In this document: positions 1 through 6,618 of the stretch, one piece after another | Numbering within the stretch: the stretch's first letter is position 1 | Layout: the number at the start of each line of letters is the position of its first letter | Assembly (NCBI GenBank): GCA_012270805.1 | Contig: JAAXHR010000252.1 | Span: 1 to 6,618, forward strand | Source: Dehalococcoidia bacterium | Lineage (GTDB): Bacteria; Chloroflexota; Dehalococcoidia; Lucifugimonadales; Lucifugimonadaceae | DNA: 6,618 nucleotides | Direction: 5' to 3' | Made by a program: the position numbers and the translations under genes | Notes under the pieces: model-generated | The model's database searches: none | Told to the model about the DNA's origin: nothing | Seen by the model: only the letters and a program-made list of their open reading frames with translations

Positions 1-1118
1 AGGGCGACTGAGCCATCGTCGCGGAGTGCGTGGCTGATCGGGCCGTATTCGTGTGGGTGTTTGGCGATGCCTTCTTCATCGAGTTCCACACCGATCCCTG
101 GGACCTCGGGAATCTGCAACCAACCCGATTCCAGCTTGATGATCTCCTTGACGACGTCGGAGTACGGCGGATCCTCCTCGTACAAGTGTTCCTGCACCTC
201 GTAATTGGGAACGCAGGCGCCGAGTTGCACATGCGCCGCGGTCGCTACGGGACCCGAAGGAACTGCGTGTGGAATGACGCCTTGGTGGTGAGATTCAGCA
301 ATTGCGCAGATCTTCTTGCAGTGGGTGAAACCACCCGCAACACCGATGTCTGGCCGGACGTGATGCACCCCTGCAGATTCCACGTATTCGCGGAACTCCC
401 AGATCGTGAGGTTGCGCTCGCCAGCCGCCATCGGAATGCGAGTCTTTTCGGACACTTCTCCGAACGAGAGAATCGAGTCTGGTGCTACTGGATCCTCAAA
501 AAAGTAGGGTCTGAACTTCTCCAGCTCTTGCGCCAACACGATCGCTTCACCCGGGATCATGTTGCGATGGATCTCAACTCCCACATCCATGTCCCATCCG
601 ACAGCGTCTCGGACGGCTGCCATGCGGTCCACAAGGTCCTGAATGCGCTCGCTGTGGCGCATCGGCGCGTGGTCGTGCTGATAGAGCAGACATTTGACCG
701 CCGTGAACCCGTCCGCTTTTGCAGCCGCAGCCGCGTTCGCCACTTCTTCAAGCGTCCCAGTCGGCAAAACCAGCATCGCACGTACAGCATCCCGCGCCTT
801 GCCACCTAACAACTGCCAGACTGGCGCTTCAAAGTACTTGCCTTTGATGTCCCACAGCGCCTGATCGATTGCGCTGATGCCACCACCTATAGCACCGCCG
901 CGCATAGACTTCGCACGGTACATGTAGTTCCAGTGGTGCTCGGTCCTTAGCGGGTCCTGTCCAATGAGATAAGGCTCGAACGACAGCACGACATCCCTAG
1001 AGGCCCCCGGCCAACCGAAGAACGTGGACTCACCGATGCCCTGAATGCCGTTGTCGGTCGTTACCCTTACCATCATCCAGTTGACGGCGACGAAGGTTTC
1101 AAGTTTTTCAATCTTCAT
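1..1118 (-). CDS. Enolase-superfamily sugar-acid dehydratase (mandelate racemase subgroup, galactonate/mannonate dehydratase-like), 3' end cut by window edge
   Basis: Reading leftward from the ATG at 1118-1116 gives 372 open codons to the window edge. The N-terminal capping domain (about 1-115) opens MKIEKLETF and contains GIGES, and the barrel domain follows. Candidate metal ligands are Glu182 (VEIH), Glu208 (FFEDP) and Glu234 (AAGERN). His184, Asp257 (RPDIGVAGG) and His284 (IPHAVPSGP) match the acid/base residues of E. coli galactonate dehydratase DgoD with a one-residue offset, as recalled. In this family they drive Mg-dependent syn or anti loss of water from an aldonic acid to a 2-keto-3-deoxy acid in the cytoplasm. 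The tail RDDGSVA (366-372) resembles the DgoD C-terminus, so only a few residues should be missing. The usual first-ligand Asp is Glu here. No start codon lies close upstream in frame and no clear Shine-Dalgarno is seen. Family membership is strong, but the substrate is unassigned. Confidence 0.93.
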   Translation of the reverse strand, partial: MKIEKLETFVAVNWMMVRVTTDNGIQGIGESTFFGWPGASRDVVLSFEPYLIGQDPLRTEHHWNYMYRAKSMRGGAIGGGISAIDQALWDIKGKYFEAPVWQLLGGKARDAVRAMLVLPTGTLEEVANAAAAAKADGFTAVKCLLYQHDHAPMRHSERIQDLVDRMAAVRDAVGWDMDVGVEIHRNMIPGEAIVLAQELEKFRPYFFEDPVAPDSILSFGEVSEKTRIPMAAGERNLTIWEFREYVESAGVHHVRPDIGVAGGFTHCKKICAIAESHHQGVIPHAVPSGPVATAAHVQLGACVPNYEVQEHLYEEDPPYSDVVKEIIKLESGWLQIPEVPGIGVELDEEGIAKHPHEYGPISHALRDDGSVA

Positions 1119-1126
1119 GTTTTTAG

Positions 1127-1144
1127 CCAGACGTCCATTTCTGG
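1127..1144. other. Short inverted repeat (CCAGA / TCTGG) in the dehydratase leader
   Basis: CCAGA at 1127-1131 and TCTGG at 1140-1144 are perfect inverted arms of 5 bases around an 8-base loop. They lie between the putative TATAAT and the ATG of the dehydratase. The repeat could be a small regulator half-site pair or a leader hairpin close to the start codon. With 5-base arms it could easily be chance. Confidence 0.2.
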
Positions 1145-1164
1145 AGGTTTCAGTTTCTGCGGCA

Positions 1165-1170
1165 ATTATA
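1165..1170 (-). promoter_or_regulatory. Putative -10 box (TATAAT) for the dehydratase gene
   Basis: The minus strand reads TATAAT exactly at 1170-1165, about 46 bases before the dehydratase ATG, inside the divergent spacer. No good TTGACA-like -35 box is found 16-18 bases upstream; the candidate positions read like CCGATT or ACCGAT. The leader RNA would be about 40 bases. The box match is seen directly, while its activity is inferred from the sequence and position. A perfect hexamer can occur by chance in this AT-richer spacer. Confidence 0.45.
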
Positions 1171-1181
1171 TGAACCTGATG

Positions 1182-1187
1182 TACGCT
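1182..1187 (+). promoter_or_regulatory. Putative -10 box (TACGCT, TAnnnT type) for the permease genes, suggesting a leaderless or near-leaderless mRNA
   Basis: TACGCT keeps the T, A and final T most conserved in bacterial -10 boxes. It ends 8 bases before the GTG start at 1196, so transcription would begin at about 1194-1196, at or next to the start codon. This fits the lack of any Shine-Dalgarno just upstream of 1196. No -35 match is evident, and GCTAAT at 1185-1190 is an overlapping alternative. This is weak evidence from position and pattern only. Confidence 0.25.
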
Positions 1188-1195
1188 AATCGGTT

Positions 1196-4100
1196 GTGAA
1201 CGTTCAAGGTATCTCTCTTCGGAAGAGCCGTGGCGAATCGCTCTTCCTGATAATCGCTTCGTTGAGCACGTTGATGTCTGTCACTGTTATCTCTGCTGCT
1301 CCACTTTATTTCGATGCCATCGAACGGCTCGGGCTGCGTCGCACACTTGAACGATTCGAACTTGCACAGATGGGCGCTTGGTTGCACGTCGACGATATGA
1401 CGTTCAACTCGGCGACGATCAAATCGACCGCCGAAACTGCCGAACAAGCCGGCGAACATTTCGGCAACGTAGTGCGCGGCACATCGACGTTCGTGCGGTC
1501 CGGAAGTTTGAACCTCAACCAGATCAATGACCGTTTCGCGCCGCCGGGATCGGTACTCGTTTATCAGTCCGTGCAAGGAGAATCTGTACCGATCTCTCTA
1601 GTCTCAGGGAGATTCCCGTCCGAATCCGTTGTCGGGGACGAAGTCGAAATCGCCATCCTCGAAAGCGTCGCGTCGGAGTACCGCATCCAAGTGGGCGATG
1701 TTCTGCGGCTCACCATCCCGCCGACGAAGATCGTGCACACCTCGCGTCGCGTAACTGGCACTTTCCGCATCGACGATCCTAATCACGAGTCGTGGCAAGG
1801 ACTATCTTCGACGCTCTTCGATCCGGAACAAGGACCTACCGGCGGGCGGGCGGCAATCATCGCTTACACGTCGAAAGGCATGATGGACCGGGTTGCCAAT
1901 CGGGGCATCGCCGACATTGGTCAACTGTGGACGATGTTCTACGTTGATCCGGAAGAACTCAATCGAGTCGGCGTGAGCGAGTACCTCGAACTCATCACCC
2001 GTTTCCGCGCTGATGCGGCGAAACTGTTGCCGTCGTCCTCCTCGTTCTCTGGAGTCGAATCGGCGTTGCGCACCCTCCAACGCCAGCTGACGTTCACCAA
2101 CACGACGACAATCATCAGCGGGGCATTGTTCGCCGCCTTTGCGGTGTTCGTGCTGGCGTTGAATGCCAGTATCATCGCCAGACGATGGATCGCCGAGGAG
2201 ACGATGCTCAAGGTACGGGGTGCCAATCGCAACCAGCTCTTCACTGCGATCGTCTTCTACATCGCCATATTGTTCGTCATACCAGTGGTCGTCGGACCGC
2301 TCATCGCATCGTTGATCGTGCCGCTTTTGGGACTTCTGGGGTCGTTTCAAGAGTTGACTGACGGACAACCATTCCCACATCGGATTCTCCCGGAGCAGTT
2401 CATATGGTCGGTGATGCTTGCGTTGATTCTGTTCGTTCTCTACACGGCACCTGTCATTCTGGCACGACCCGGACCAATCGTCCAACATCTGACGCGGATT
2501 CGTGACTCGCGTTCACCTTGGTTTTGGCGTGCGAATCTAGACATCGGCATCGTGATTGCGGCAGCGGCAGTGATATTCGAACTAAACGGGCGCGGCTCCC
2601 TGTTCGTGGAGGGCAACGATGGCTTGTCGGATCTGAGCGTGTTGGCGACATCATTGCCGATCGTTGCATCGGTGGCGGCTTCGTTGGTGGCTTTGCGCCT
2701 GTTCCGCTTCTCTGGTGTCATTTTCGAAAGACTGGCACGCATCAACGTCCACGCTATGTTTGCGCTTGCGTTGAAGGTCTTTTCGCGTTCCACGATGAGC
2801 CATACCATGCTGATGCTGTTGGCAGCGGGAACTATGATCGTCGTCATCAACGCAACTGGATTGTCCGCCACGTTGGAGAAAAATACGAACGATCGTATCG
2901 ATTTCACAACAGCATCGGATCTTCGCATCTCAGGGATCGATGGGTTCAAAACGTCGAACAATGAGACCGTCAAAGCGATCGCGGAACTCAGCTGGGCGAA
3001 CACTCACACTTGGGGTGCACGCACTGAGGCGAGGGCTGGCAGTTCGGAATCCGCATCATCGTTCACGATGCTCGCTCTGCGGCCGCAAGAGTTCGTTGAT
3101 CTGGCGGCATTCCGGCCTGACTTCGCAGACCAAACGCTAGCGGAACTGATGGGCGCGATTACTGATTACGTACCCACGGGATCGCTTTCCCTGCCTGACG
3201 ACATCGTAGAACTCGAAGCGGTAGTGAAGTTACAGCGAAGCGGCAAAGGACGCATCGATGTTTGGTCAAGGTTGCTCGATGCCACCGGTACGACTCACAC
3301 CATACGGATGACCACCGATGAATCTAATCAACTCGCTGAAGGTTGGCAACAGATTTCCGGCACCGTCAAACCCGAAATTCCGCGTCCGGTGAGTTTTATC
3401 GCTTTGGAAGTCTACGAACCCCCGACATCACCGATCGGCAGCGCGGTGACGTTGACGATCGACACCTTGAGCGCCGTTGATGTTTCTGGCACATCGATCG
3501 TGGTAACCGATTTTGGGGACATCGACGTGTGGCACCCCATGGCGACCTCGATTTCCGATGATTCTCGTCTATCGATAATCAACGACGGTGGAGAAGCTAG
3601 CAACGACCGTCGTTCACTGGAGTTCGAGATGGGTCGCGGCACTGATGACGGCGTTCGCGGCATCTACTACTCCAAGAACGGGCCGATATCCGTACCTCTG
3701 CTGGTGAATTCTCAGTTTCTAGACGGCGCGGGGCTCAACGTTGGTGAGAGCTTCTCAAGTCAAGCGTACGGCCGCATAGTGCCGTTTGAAATCCGGGGCA
3801 CATTCGACCTGTTCCCGACGATGATCGACGAAGGGCAATCGTTCGCTGTTTCCAATGTCGACGCTCTTCTCGCGTATTTGACACCAGTTAGCGAACCTTT
3901 CCTCTCCGATTCTGCGGAGTTGTTCCTCGATGTCGACGAGACATTCTCCTACCAAGACCGAATCGCTACGATAAAGCGATTGGACCCGTCATTGCGCGTC
4001 TTGGATGGCGAGGCGTTGAGCGCGACATCTTCTGCGCGTTTAGGGAATGCCGCCGGCTGGCGGATCGTTGGATCGCTCATCGCCACGTCCGTGGTCCTCA

Positions 4101-4480
4101 TAACAGTCGTCACCGCGGTTGCTGTGACTATCCACAATCAGGACCTGAATCGCCTCGACAGCGTCCTCGTCGAATCTATGGGTGCAAGTCGCATCGGCAT
4201 TGTTCTTGAGGTATCGACCAGAATTCTGATATCGCTAGGCCTCGGGTTTGCGCTCGGCGCGTTCGGCGGAGTGTATGGGGTTCGATTCATCACCGACAGG
4301 ATGACTCGTACATCGACTGGAGAAGCAGCTTTGCCGCCGATGCTGTTGCAGATTGACTGGCTACTGGTTGTTGCGGCAATGGTCCTCTTGGTCGGTGCGA
4401 CTTTGATCCCCGTGGTGTGGAGCCTGATGCGTCCCAAGGATTCCGTCGCCGTCAGAATCAGGACCTCTTCAGTGGCGTGA
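1196..4480 (+). CDS. Large FtsX/MacB-type ABC transporter permease, ten predicted membrane helices, two external domains
   Basis: The start is almost forced: an in-frame TAA at 1187-1189 lies two codons before GTG 1196, and helix 1 begins near residue 16. Predicted helices fall at about 16-36, 304-327, 348-377, 403-423, 447-462, 479-501, 536-556, 955-979, 1008-1030 and 1053-1077. External domain 1 (about 37-303) has MacB core features SGRF, VGD and VTGTF (186-190), then a helical stalk (about 257-300). Domain 2 (about 557-954) repeats them as NVGE and IRGTF (866-870). Cytoplasmic motifs MLKVRGA (337-343) and VESMGAS (992-998) are typical of FtsX-family permeases and sit where the ATPase would couple. 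Such proteins undergo mechanical cycles driven by a LolD/MacB-like ATPase to move or extract lipids, lipoproteins or peptides. Residues about 664-765 look like an inserted beta-sandwich. The substrate is unknown. Confidence 0.92.
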   Translation: MNVQGISLRKSRGESLFLIIASLSTLMSVTVISAAPLYFDAIERLGLRRTLERFELAQMGAWLHVDDMTFNSATIKSTAETAEQAGEHFGNVVRGTSTFVRSGSLNLNQINDRFAPPGSVLVYQSVQGESVPISLVSGRFPSESVVGDEVEIAILESVASEYRIQVGDVLRLTIPPTKIVHTSRRVTGTFRIDDPNHESWQGLSSTLFDPEQGPTGGRAAIIAYTSKGMMDRVANRGIADIGQLWTMFYVDPEELNRVGVSEYLELITRFRADAAKLLPSSSSFSGVESALRTLQRQLTFTNTTTIISGALFAAFAVFVLALNASIIARRWIAEETMLKVRGANRNQLFTAIVFYIAILFVIPVVVGPLIASLIVPLLGLLGSFQELTDGQPFPHRILPEQFIWSVMLALILFVLYTAPVILARPGPIVQHLTRIRDSRSPWFWRANLDIGIVIAAAAVIFELNGRGSLFVEGNDGLSDLSVLATSLPIVASVAASLVALRLFRFSGVIFERLARINVHAMFALALKVFSRSTMSHTMLMLLAAGTMIVVINATGLSATLEKNTNDRIDFTTASDLRISGIDGFKTSNNETVKAIAELSWANTHTWGARTEARAGSSESASSFTMLALRPQEFVDLAAFRPDFADQTLAELMGAITDYVPTGSLSLPDDIVELEAVVKLQRSGKGRIDVWSRLLDATGTTHTIRMTTDESNQLAEGWQQISGTVKPEIPRPVSFIALEVYEPPTSPIGSAVTLTIDTLSAVDVSGTSIVVTDFGDIDVWHPMATSISDDSRLSIINDGGEASNDRRSLEFEMGRGTDDGVRGIYYSKNGPISVPLLVNSQFLDGAGLNVGESFSSQAYGRIVPFEIRGTFDLFPTMIDEGQSFAVSNVDALLAYLTPVSEPFLSDSAELFLDVDETFSYQDRIATIKRLDPSLRVLDGEALSATSSARLGNAAGWRIVGSLIATSVVLITVVTAVAVTIHNQDLNRLDSVLVESMGASRIGIVLEVSTRILISLGLGFALGAFGGVYGVRFITDRMTRTSTGEAALPPMLLQIDWLLVVAAMVLLVGATLIPVVWSLMRPKDSVAVRIRTSSVA
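4460..4480 (+). promoter_or_regulatory. Overlapping stop/start (GTGA) joining the two permease genes, with a weak AGGA upstream
   Basis: The TGA stop of the first permease (4478-4480) overlaps the GTG start of the second (4477-4479). The only purine-rich candidate site is AGGA at 4460-4463, 13 bases before the GTG, which is farther than the usual 5-9. The arrangement suggests translational coupling by a ribosome that terminates and restarts, keeping the two subunits in balanced amounts. The overlap is seen directly and the coupling is inferred. Confidence 0.7.
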
Positions 4481-6618
4481 AACACTCTCTAGGGTTATCA
4501 CGACGCGCAGCGATTGCGGCTTTGCCACGATTGGTGCTGAGACGCGCCTTTTCGGAAAAGACGTTCGTAGGCCTGCGTCTTATCGGATTGACCATCGCGG
4601 TCGCGGTCTCTGCCGGAGTGTTCATCTACCTCGACGCCCTCGGTCAATCGGCTCTGTCACAAAGCCTGTCAGGGCATAGAGAGCAAGAGCTGGATGTCAC
4701 CGTCAGGGCCCGGAACGATTCGGTTTCGCACGAAGCGCACCAGGCACTTTTGACCGCTGTGAACGACACGCGATCAAAGGAACTGTCCAAGGTGCTCGCG
4801 TCTCCGACCGTGGGGGCTAAGTCAGTCACTCTCGTGTTCGACAGAAATCTGGTGCCTTGGAAAACCGCCAGAACCTTCTTGGCCCACGTTGATGGGATAG
4901 AGGAGGAGGCGATTCTCCTCGAAGGTGCGTGGCCTTCATCTGTCAACTCGACTGAACCGTTAGAGACCGTTGTATCTTCAGACGACGCACGATACTTGGG
5001 TGTCAGCGTCGGGCAAATCGTTCGTCTGAGCTCTCCAATCTCCGAAGAAATTCAAGTCACTGTGCGCGTCACCGGCATCTACTCGCGCGACGATCCAGAT
5101 GTCCTTCAATGGGAAGTTTTGGATACCGGCCTTGGTGCTAATAGCACCTCATTCCGATTCGCACCATTTATCGTCAACGAACCTGTGCTCATCGATTCCG
5201 TCGCAAATCACATGCCAGATACGGAGGTTCGGTACTACTGGGTCTTCGAAACCGATGTCGGCAGTGTTCATTCACGCGATGCCGAGGAGATCTTGGCCGA
5301 TTTGAAAACCCAAGAAGCGGTCTTGAAGCAGGAATTGCAAGGTTTTCAGCGGATCAGTTCTCTTGACGATGCCTTGACGGCGTTCCTGACTAGTTCAGAG
5401 ATTTCGCGCGGTCTGATGATGTCCGTCGGGGCGGTGATTGCGTTATCATCGCTCGCTTTTGCCGCCTTGGTTGCCAGCCAAGCCCGCGACATCCGATTCA
5501 GCGAGAGCGGAATGGTTCGGGCGCGAGGAGCCACTGTTTCTCAAGAGATCGCGTTGATGACTGGAGAGACTTTGTTGATCGCCGCGCTTGCGCTCATCGC
5601 CGGCATCGCGATTGCTCTCCTCGGAGTATCGTTGTCAGGACGACTTCCGGTGTTGACTGACCTCACCGGTGGCGAATTCCTACCTGCCAGTCTTTCAGTG
5701 CAGTCCGTCGCCGCCGCGTGTGCTGCAGCGGCTATCGGACTCGCCGCTCTGCTGATGCCATCGCTCAGGCGAAACGCATCGACAGTCGAAGAACTTACGA
5801 GCCGATTGGCTCGCCCTCCGTCTCGAAACGCTGCGCAACGCTACTATCTCGATGTCGTACTGTTGTGCATCGGTGTCGCGGCACTCTGGCAACTGTCGCA
5901 AGAAGATCTCTATATCTCAAGCACTGCACTCGGAGAAGGCTTCAGCAATCGCCTCGCATTGGCGATGCCCGCGGCGACGGCGGCAGGAGGAGCGATCGTG
6001 TTGCTACGTTTCCTACCATTCCTGCTCGGTGGGATAGCGGAGGTATTGGCGCGCCTGCCCTCAATGCTCAGGCTTTCGCCTGCTATCCCTTTGGCGCTTT
6101 GGTCGCTGGCCCGTAACCCGCGGTCCAGTATGGGCCTGATGCTGCTGATCATGCTCGCGGCGACAATCGCCGTGTTGCTTTCGATCTTGTCACCATCGAT
6201 CAACCAATACGCAGTAGACGATGCTCGGTACCGAGTAGGGGCAGACATCCGTCTTTCCGGGATGATCGTGCGCAATCGAAGCAATCTCCATCGCGTGATA
6301 AATCTGATGACGGATAACTTCGGATACAACGCGATGGCGCCAGTAGCACGTGTGGCCGGAACCGTCTCTGCGCCCAGCGGCAACGAGCCAGTGACCGCGA
6401 TCGGTGTTGATACTGATCAATTCTCAATCTCCGCATGGTGGCGATCCGACCTCGCAACCGCTTCCCCTGAGCAACTGACTGCTCTCGTCAAATCACGCGA
6501 CACCGATGGATATCCTATCCCGGCCGACGCCGAGTGGCTCACCGCGCTGATCAAGCCAGACACTCAGCGTGCAGACACGGGACTTGTGGCACGCATCCGC
6601 GACGAATCGGGACTTTAC
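4477..6618 (+). CDS. Second FtsX/MacB-type ABC transporter permease, paralogue of the first, 3' end cut by window edge
   Basis: GTG at 4477 opens 714 codons that run uninterrupted to the window edge. The frame changes from that of the upstream gene and keeps permease features throughout. A basic N-terminus (SRRAAIAALPRLVLRRAF) precedes helix 1 (about 34-56). External domain 1 (57-311) has the MacB-like SVGQ (177-180) and VTGIY (198-202), then a charged, helical stalk (about 264-303). Helices 2-7 fall near 312-334, 357-385, 408-428, 456-471, 492-517 and 551-572. The coupling motif is GMVRARGA (345-352). After helix 7, GADIRLSG (588-595) matches SDLRISG (574-580) of the first permease, showing paralogy. 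By that comparison roughly 300-400 residues are missing: the rest of domain 2 and three helices. It is probably the heterodimer partner of the first permease. The substrate is unknown. Confidence 0.9.
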   Translation, partial: MKHSLGLSRRAAIAALPRLVLRRAFSEKTFVGLRLIGLTIAVAVSAGVFIYLDALGQSALSQSLSGHREQELDVTVRARNDSVSHEAHQALLTAVNDTRSKELSKVLASPTVGAKSVTLVFDRNLVPWKTARTFLAHVDGIEEEAILLEGAWPSSVNSTEPLETVVSSDDARYLGVSVGQIVRLSSPISEEIQVTVRVTGIYSRDDPDVLQWEVLDTGLGANSTSFRFAPFIVNEPVLIDSVANHMPDTEVRYYWVFETDVGSVHSRDAEEILADLKTQEAVLKQELQGFQRISSLDDALTAFLTSSEISRGLMMSVGAVIALSSLAFAALVASQARDIRFSESGMVRARGATVSQEIALMTGETLLIAALALIAGIAIALLGVSLSGRLPVLTDLTGGEFLPASLSVQSVAAACAAAAIGLAALLMPSLRRNASTVEELTSRLARPPSRNAAQRYYLDVVLLCIGVAALWQLSQEDLYISSTALGEGFSNRLALAMPAATAAGGAIVLLRFLPFLLGGIAEVLARLPSMLRLSPAIPLALWSLARNPRSSMGLMLLIMLAATIAVLLSILSPSINQYAVDDARYRVGADIRLSGMIVRNRSNLHRVINLMTDNFGYNAMAPVARVAGTVSAPSGNEPVTAIGVDTDQFSISAWWRSDLATASPEQLTALVKSRDTDGYPIPADAEWLTALIKPDTQRADTGLVARIRDESGLY

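Noticed and set aside
557..805. An 82-codon minus-strand open frame
   Set aside because: It is on the same strand as the dehydratase but in another frame, and the in-family dehydratase reading passes straight through it.
30..809. A 259-codon open frame on the plus strand
   Set aside because: It lies antisense to the dehydratase, is rich in Arg, His and Phe with no recognisable domain, and the minus strand in this region encodes a clear family protein with intact catalytic residues.
1802..2488. A 228-codon minus-strand open frame
   Set aside because: It is antisense to the first permease, full of Arg, Asp, Glu and Gln, with no hydrophobic core or motif. This is typical of the complement of a membrane-protein gene.
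2518..2964. A 148-codon plus-strand open frame inside the first permease
   Set aside because: It is out of frame with the permease, whose helices 5-7 span exactly this stretch, and it has no motif of its own.
4481..4500. A possible non-coding gap or frameshift after the first permease
   Set aside because: The second permease starts at GTG 4477 inside the stop of the first and its frame is open from there, so there is no gap and no sign of a broken gene.
5718..6116. A 132-codon plus-strand open frame, and overlapping minus frames at 5910-6457
   Set aside because: All overlap the second permease, whose frame is continuous with helices 5-7 here. The alternatives have the Arg/Ser/Cys-rich composition of frame shadows.

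Overview
The window holds three protein-coding genes, all bacterial, in a divergent layout. A gene for an enolase-superfamily sugar-acid dehydratase runs leftward from position 1118 and leaves the window a few residues short of its end. Two large FtsX/MacB-type ABC transporter permease genes run rightward from 1196: the first is complete (1094 codons) and the second is cut by the right edge after 714 codons. The permeases overlap by 4 bases (GTGA at 4477-4480). Only a 77-base spacer (1119-1195) separates the dehydratase from the permeases. Coding fills almost everything else. No RNA gene, CRISPR array, insertion sequence, long repeat or convincing terminator is visible.

The two permeases share one plan: a membrane helix, a large external domain, three helices, two more helices, a seventh helix, and a second large external domain. 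In the complete copy three final helices follow, giving ten. Matching motifs at equivalent positions indicate paralogues, probably the two halves of a heterodimeric transporter. An ABC ATPase, and often a periplasmic or membrane-fusion partner, would be expected nearby, but none lies in the window. The transported substrate cannot be read from the sequence. The most distinctive feature is a stretch of about 100 residues inside the second external domain of the first permease. It reads like a beta-sandwich, carbohydrate-binding-type insert.

The dehydratase has the catalytic layout of the mandelate racemase subgroup, closest to the galactonate/mannonate dehydratase type. It carries Glu where the first metal ligand is usually Asp. 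It would act in the cytoplasm in breakdown of sugar acids. Nothing in the sequence ties it functionally to the permeases beyond a shared promoter region.

Organism: G+C is moderate (mid-50s percent, judged by eye), both permeases use GTG starts, and Shine-Dalgarno signals are weak or absent. An enolase-superfamily dehydratase beside very long FtsX-like permeases would suit marine Chloroflexota (SAR202/Dehalococcoidia-like) or an actinobacterial lineage such as Acidimicrobiia. This is a low-confidence inference, since no taxonomic marker is present.
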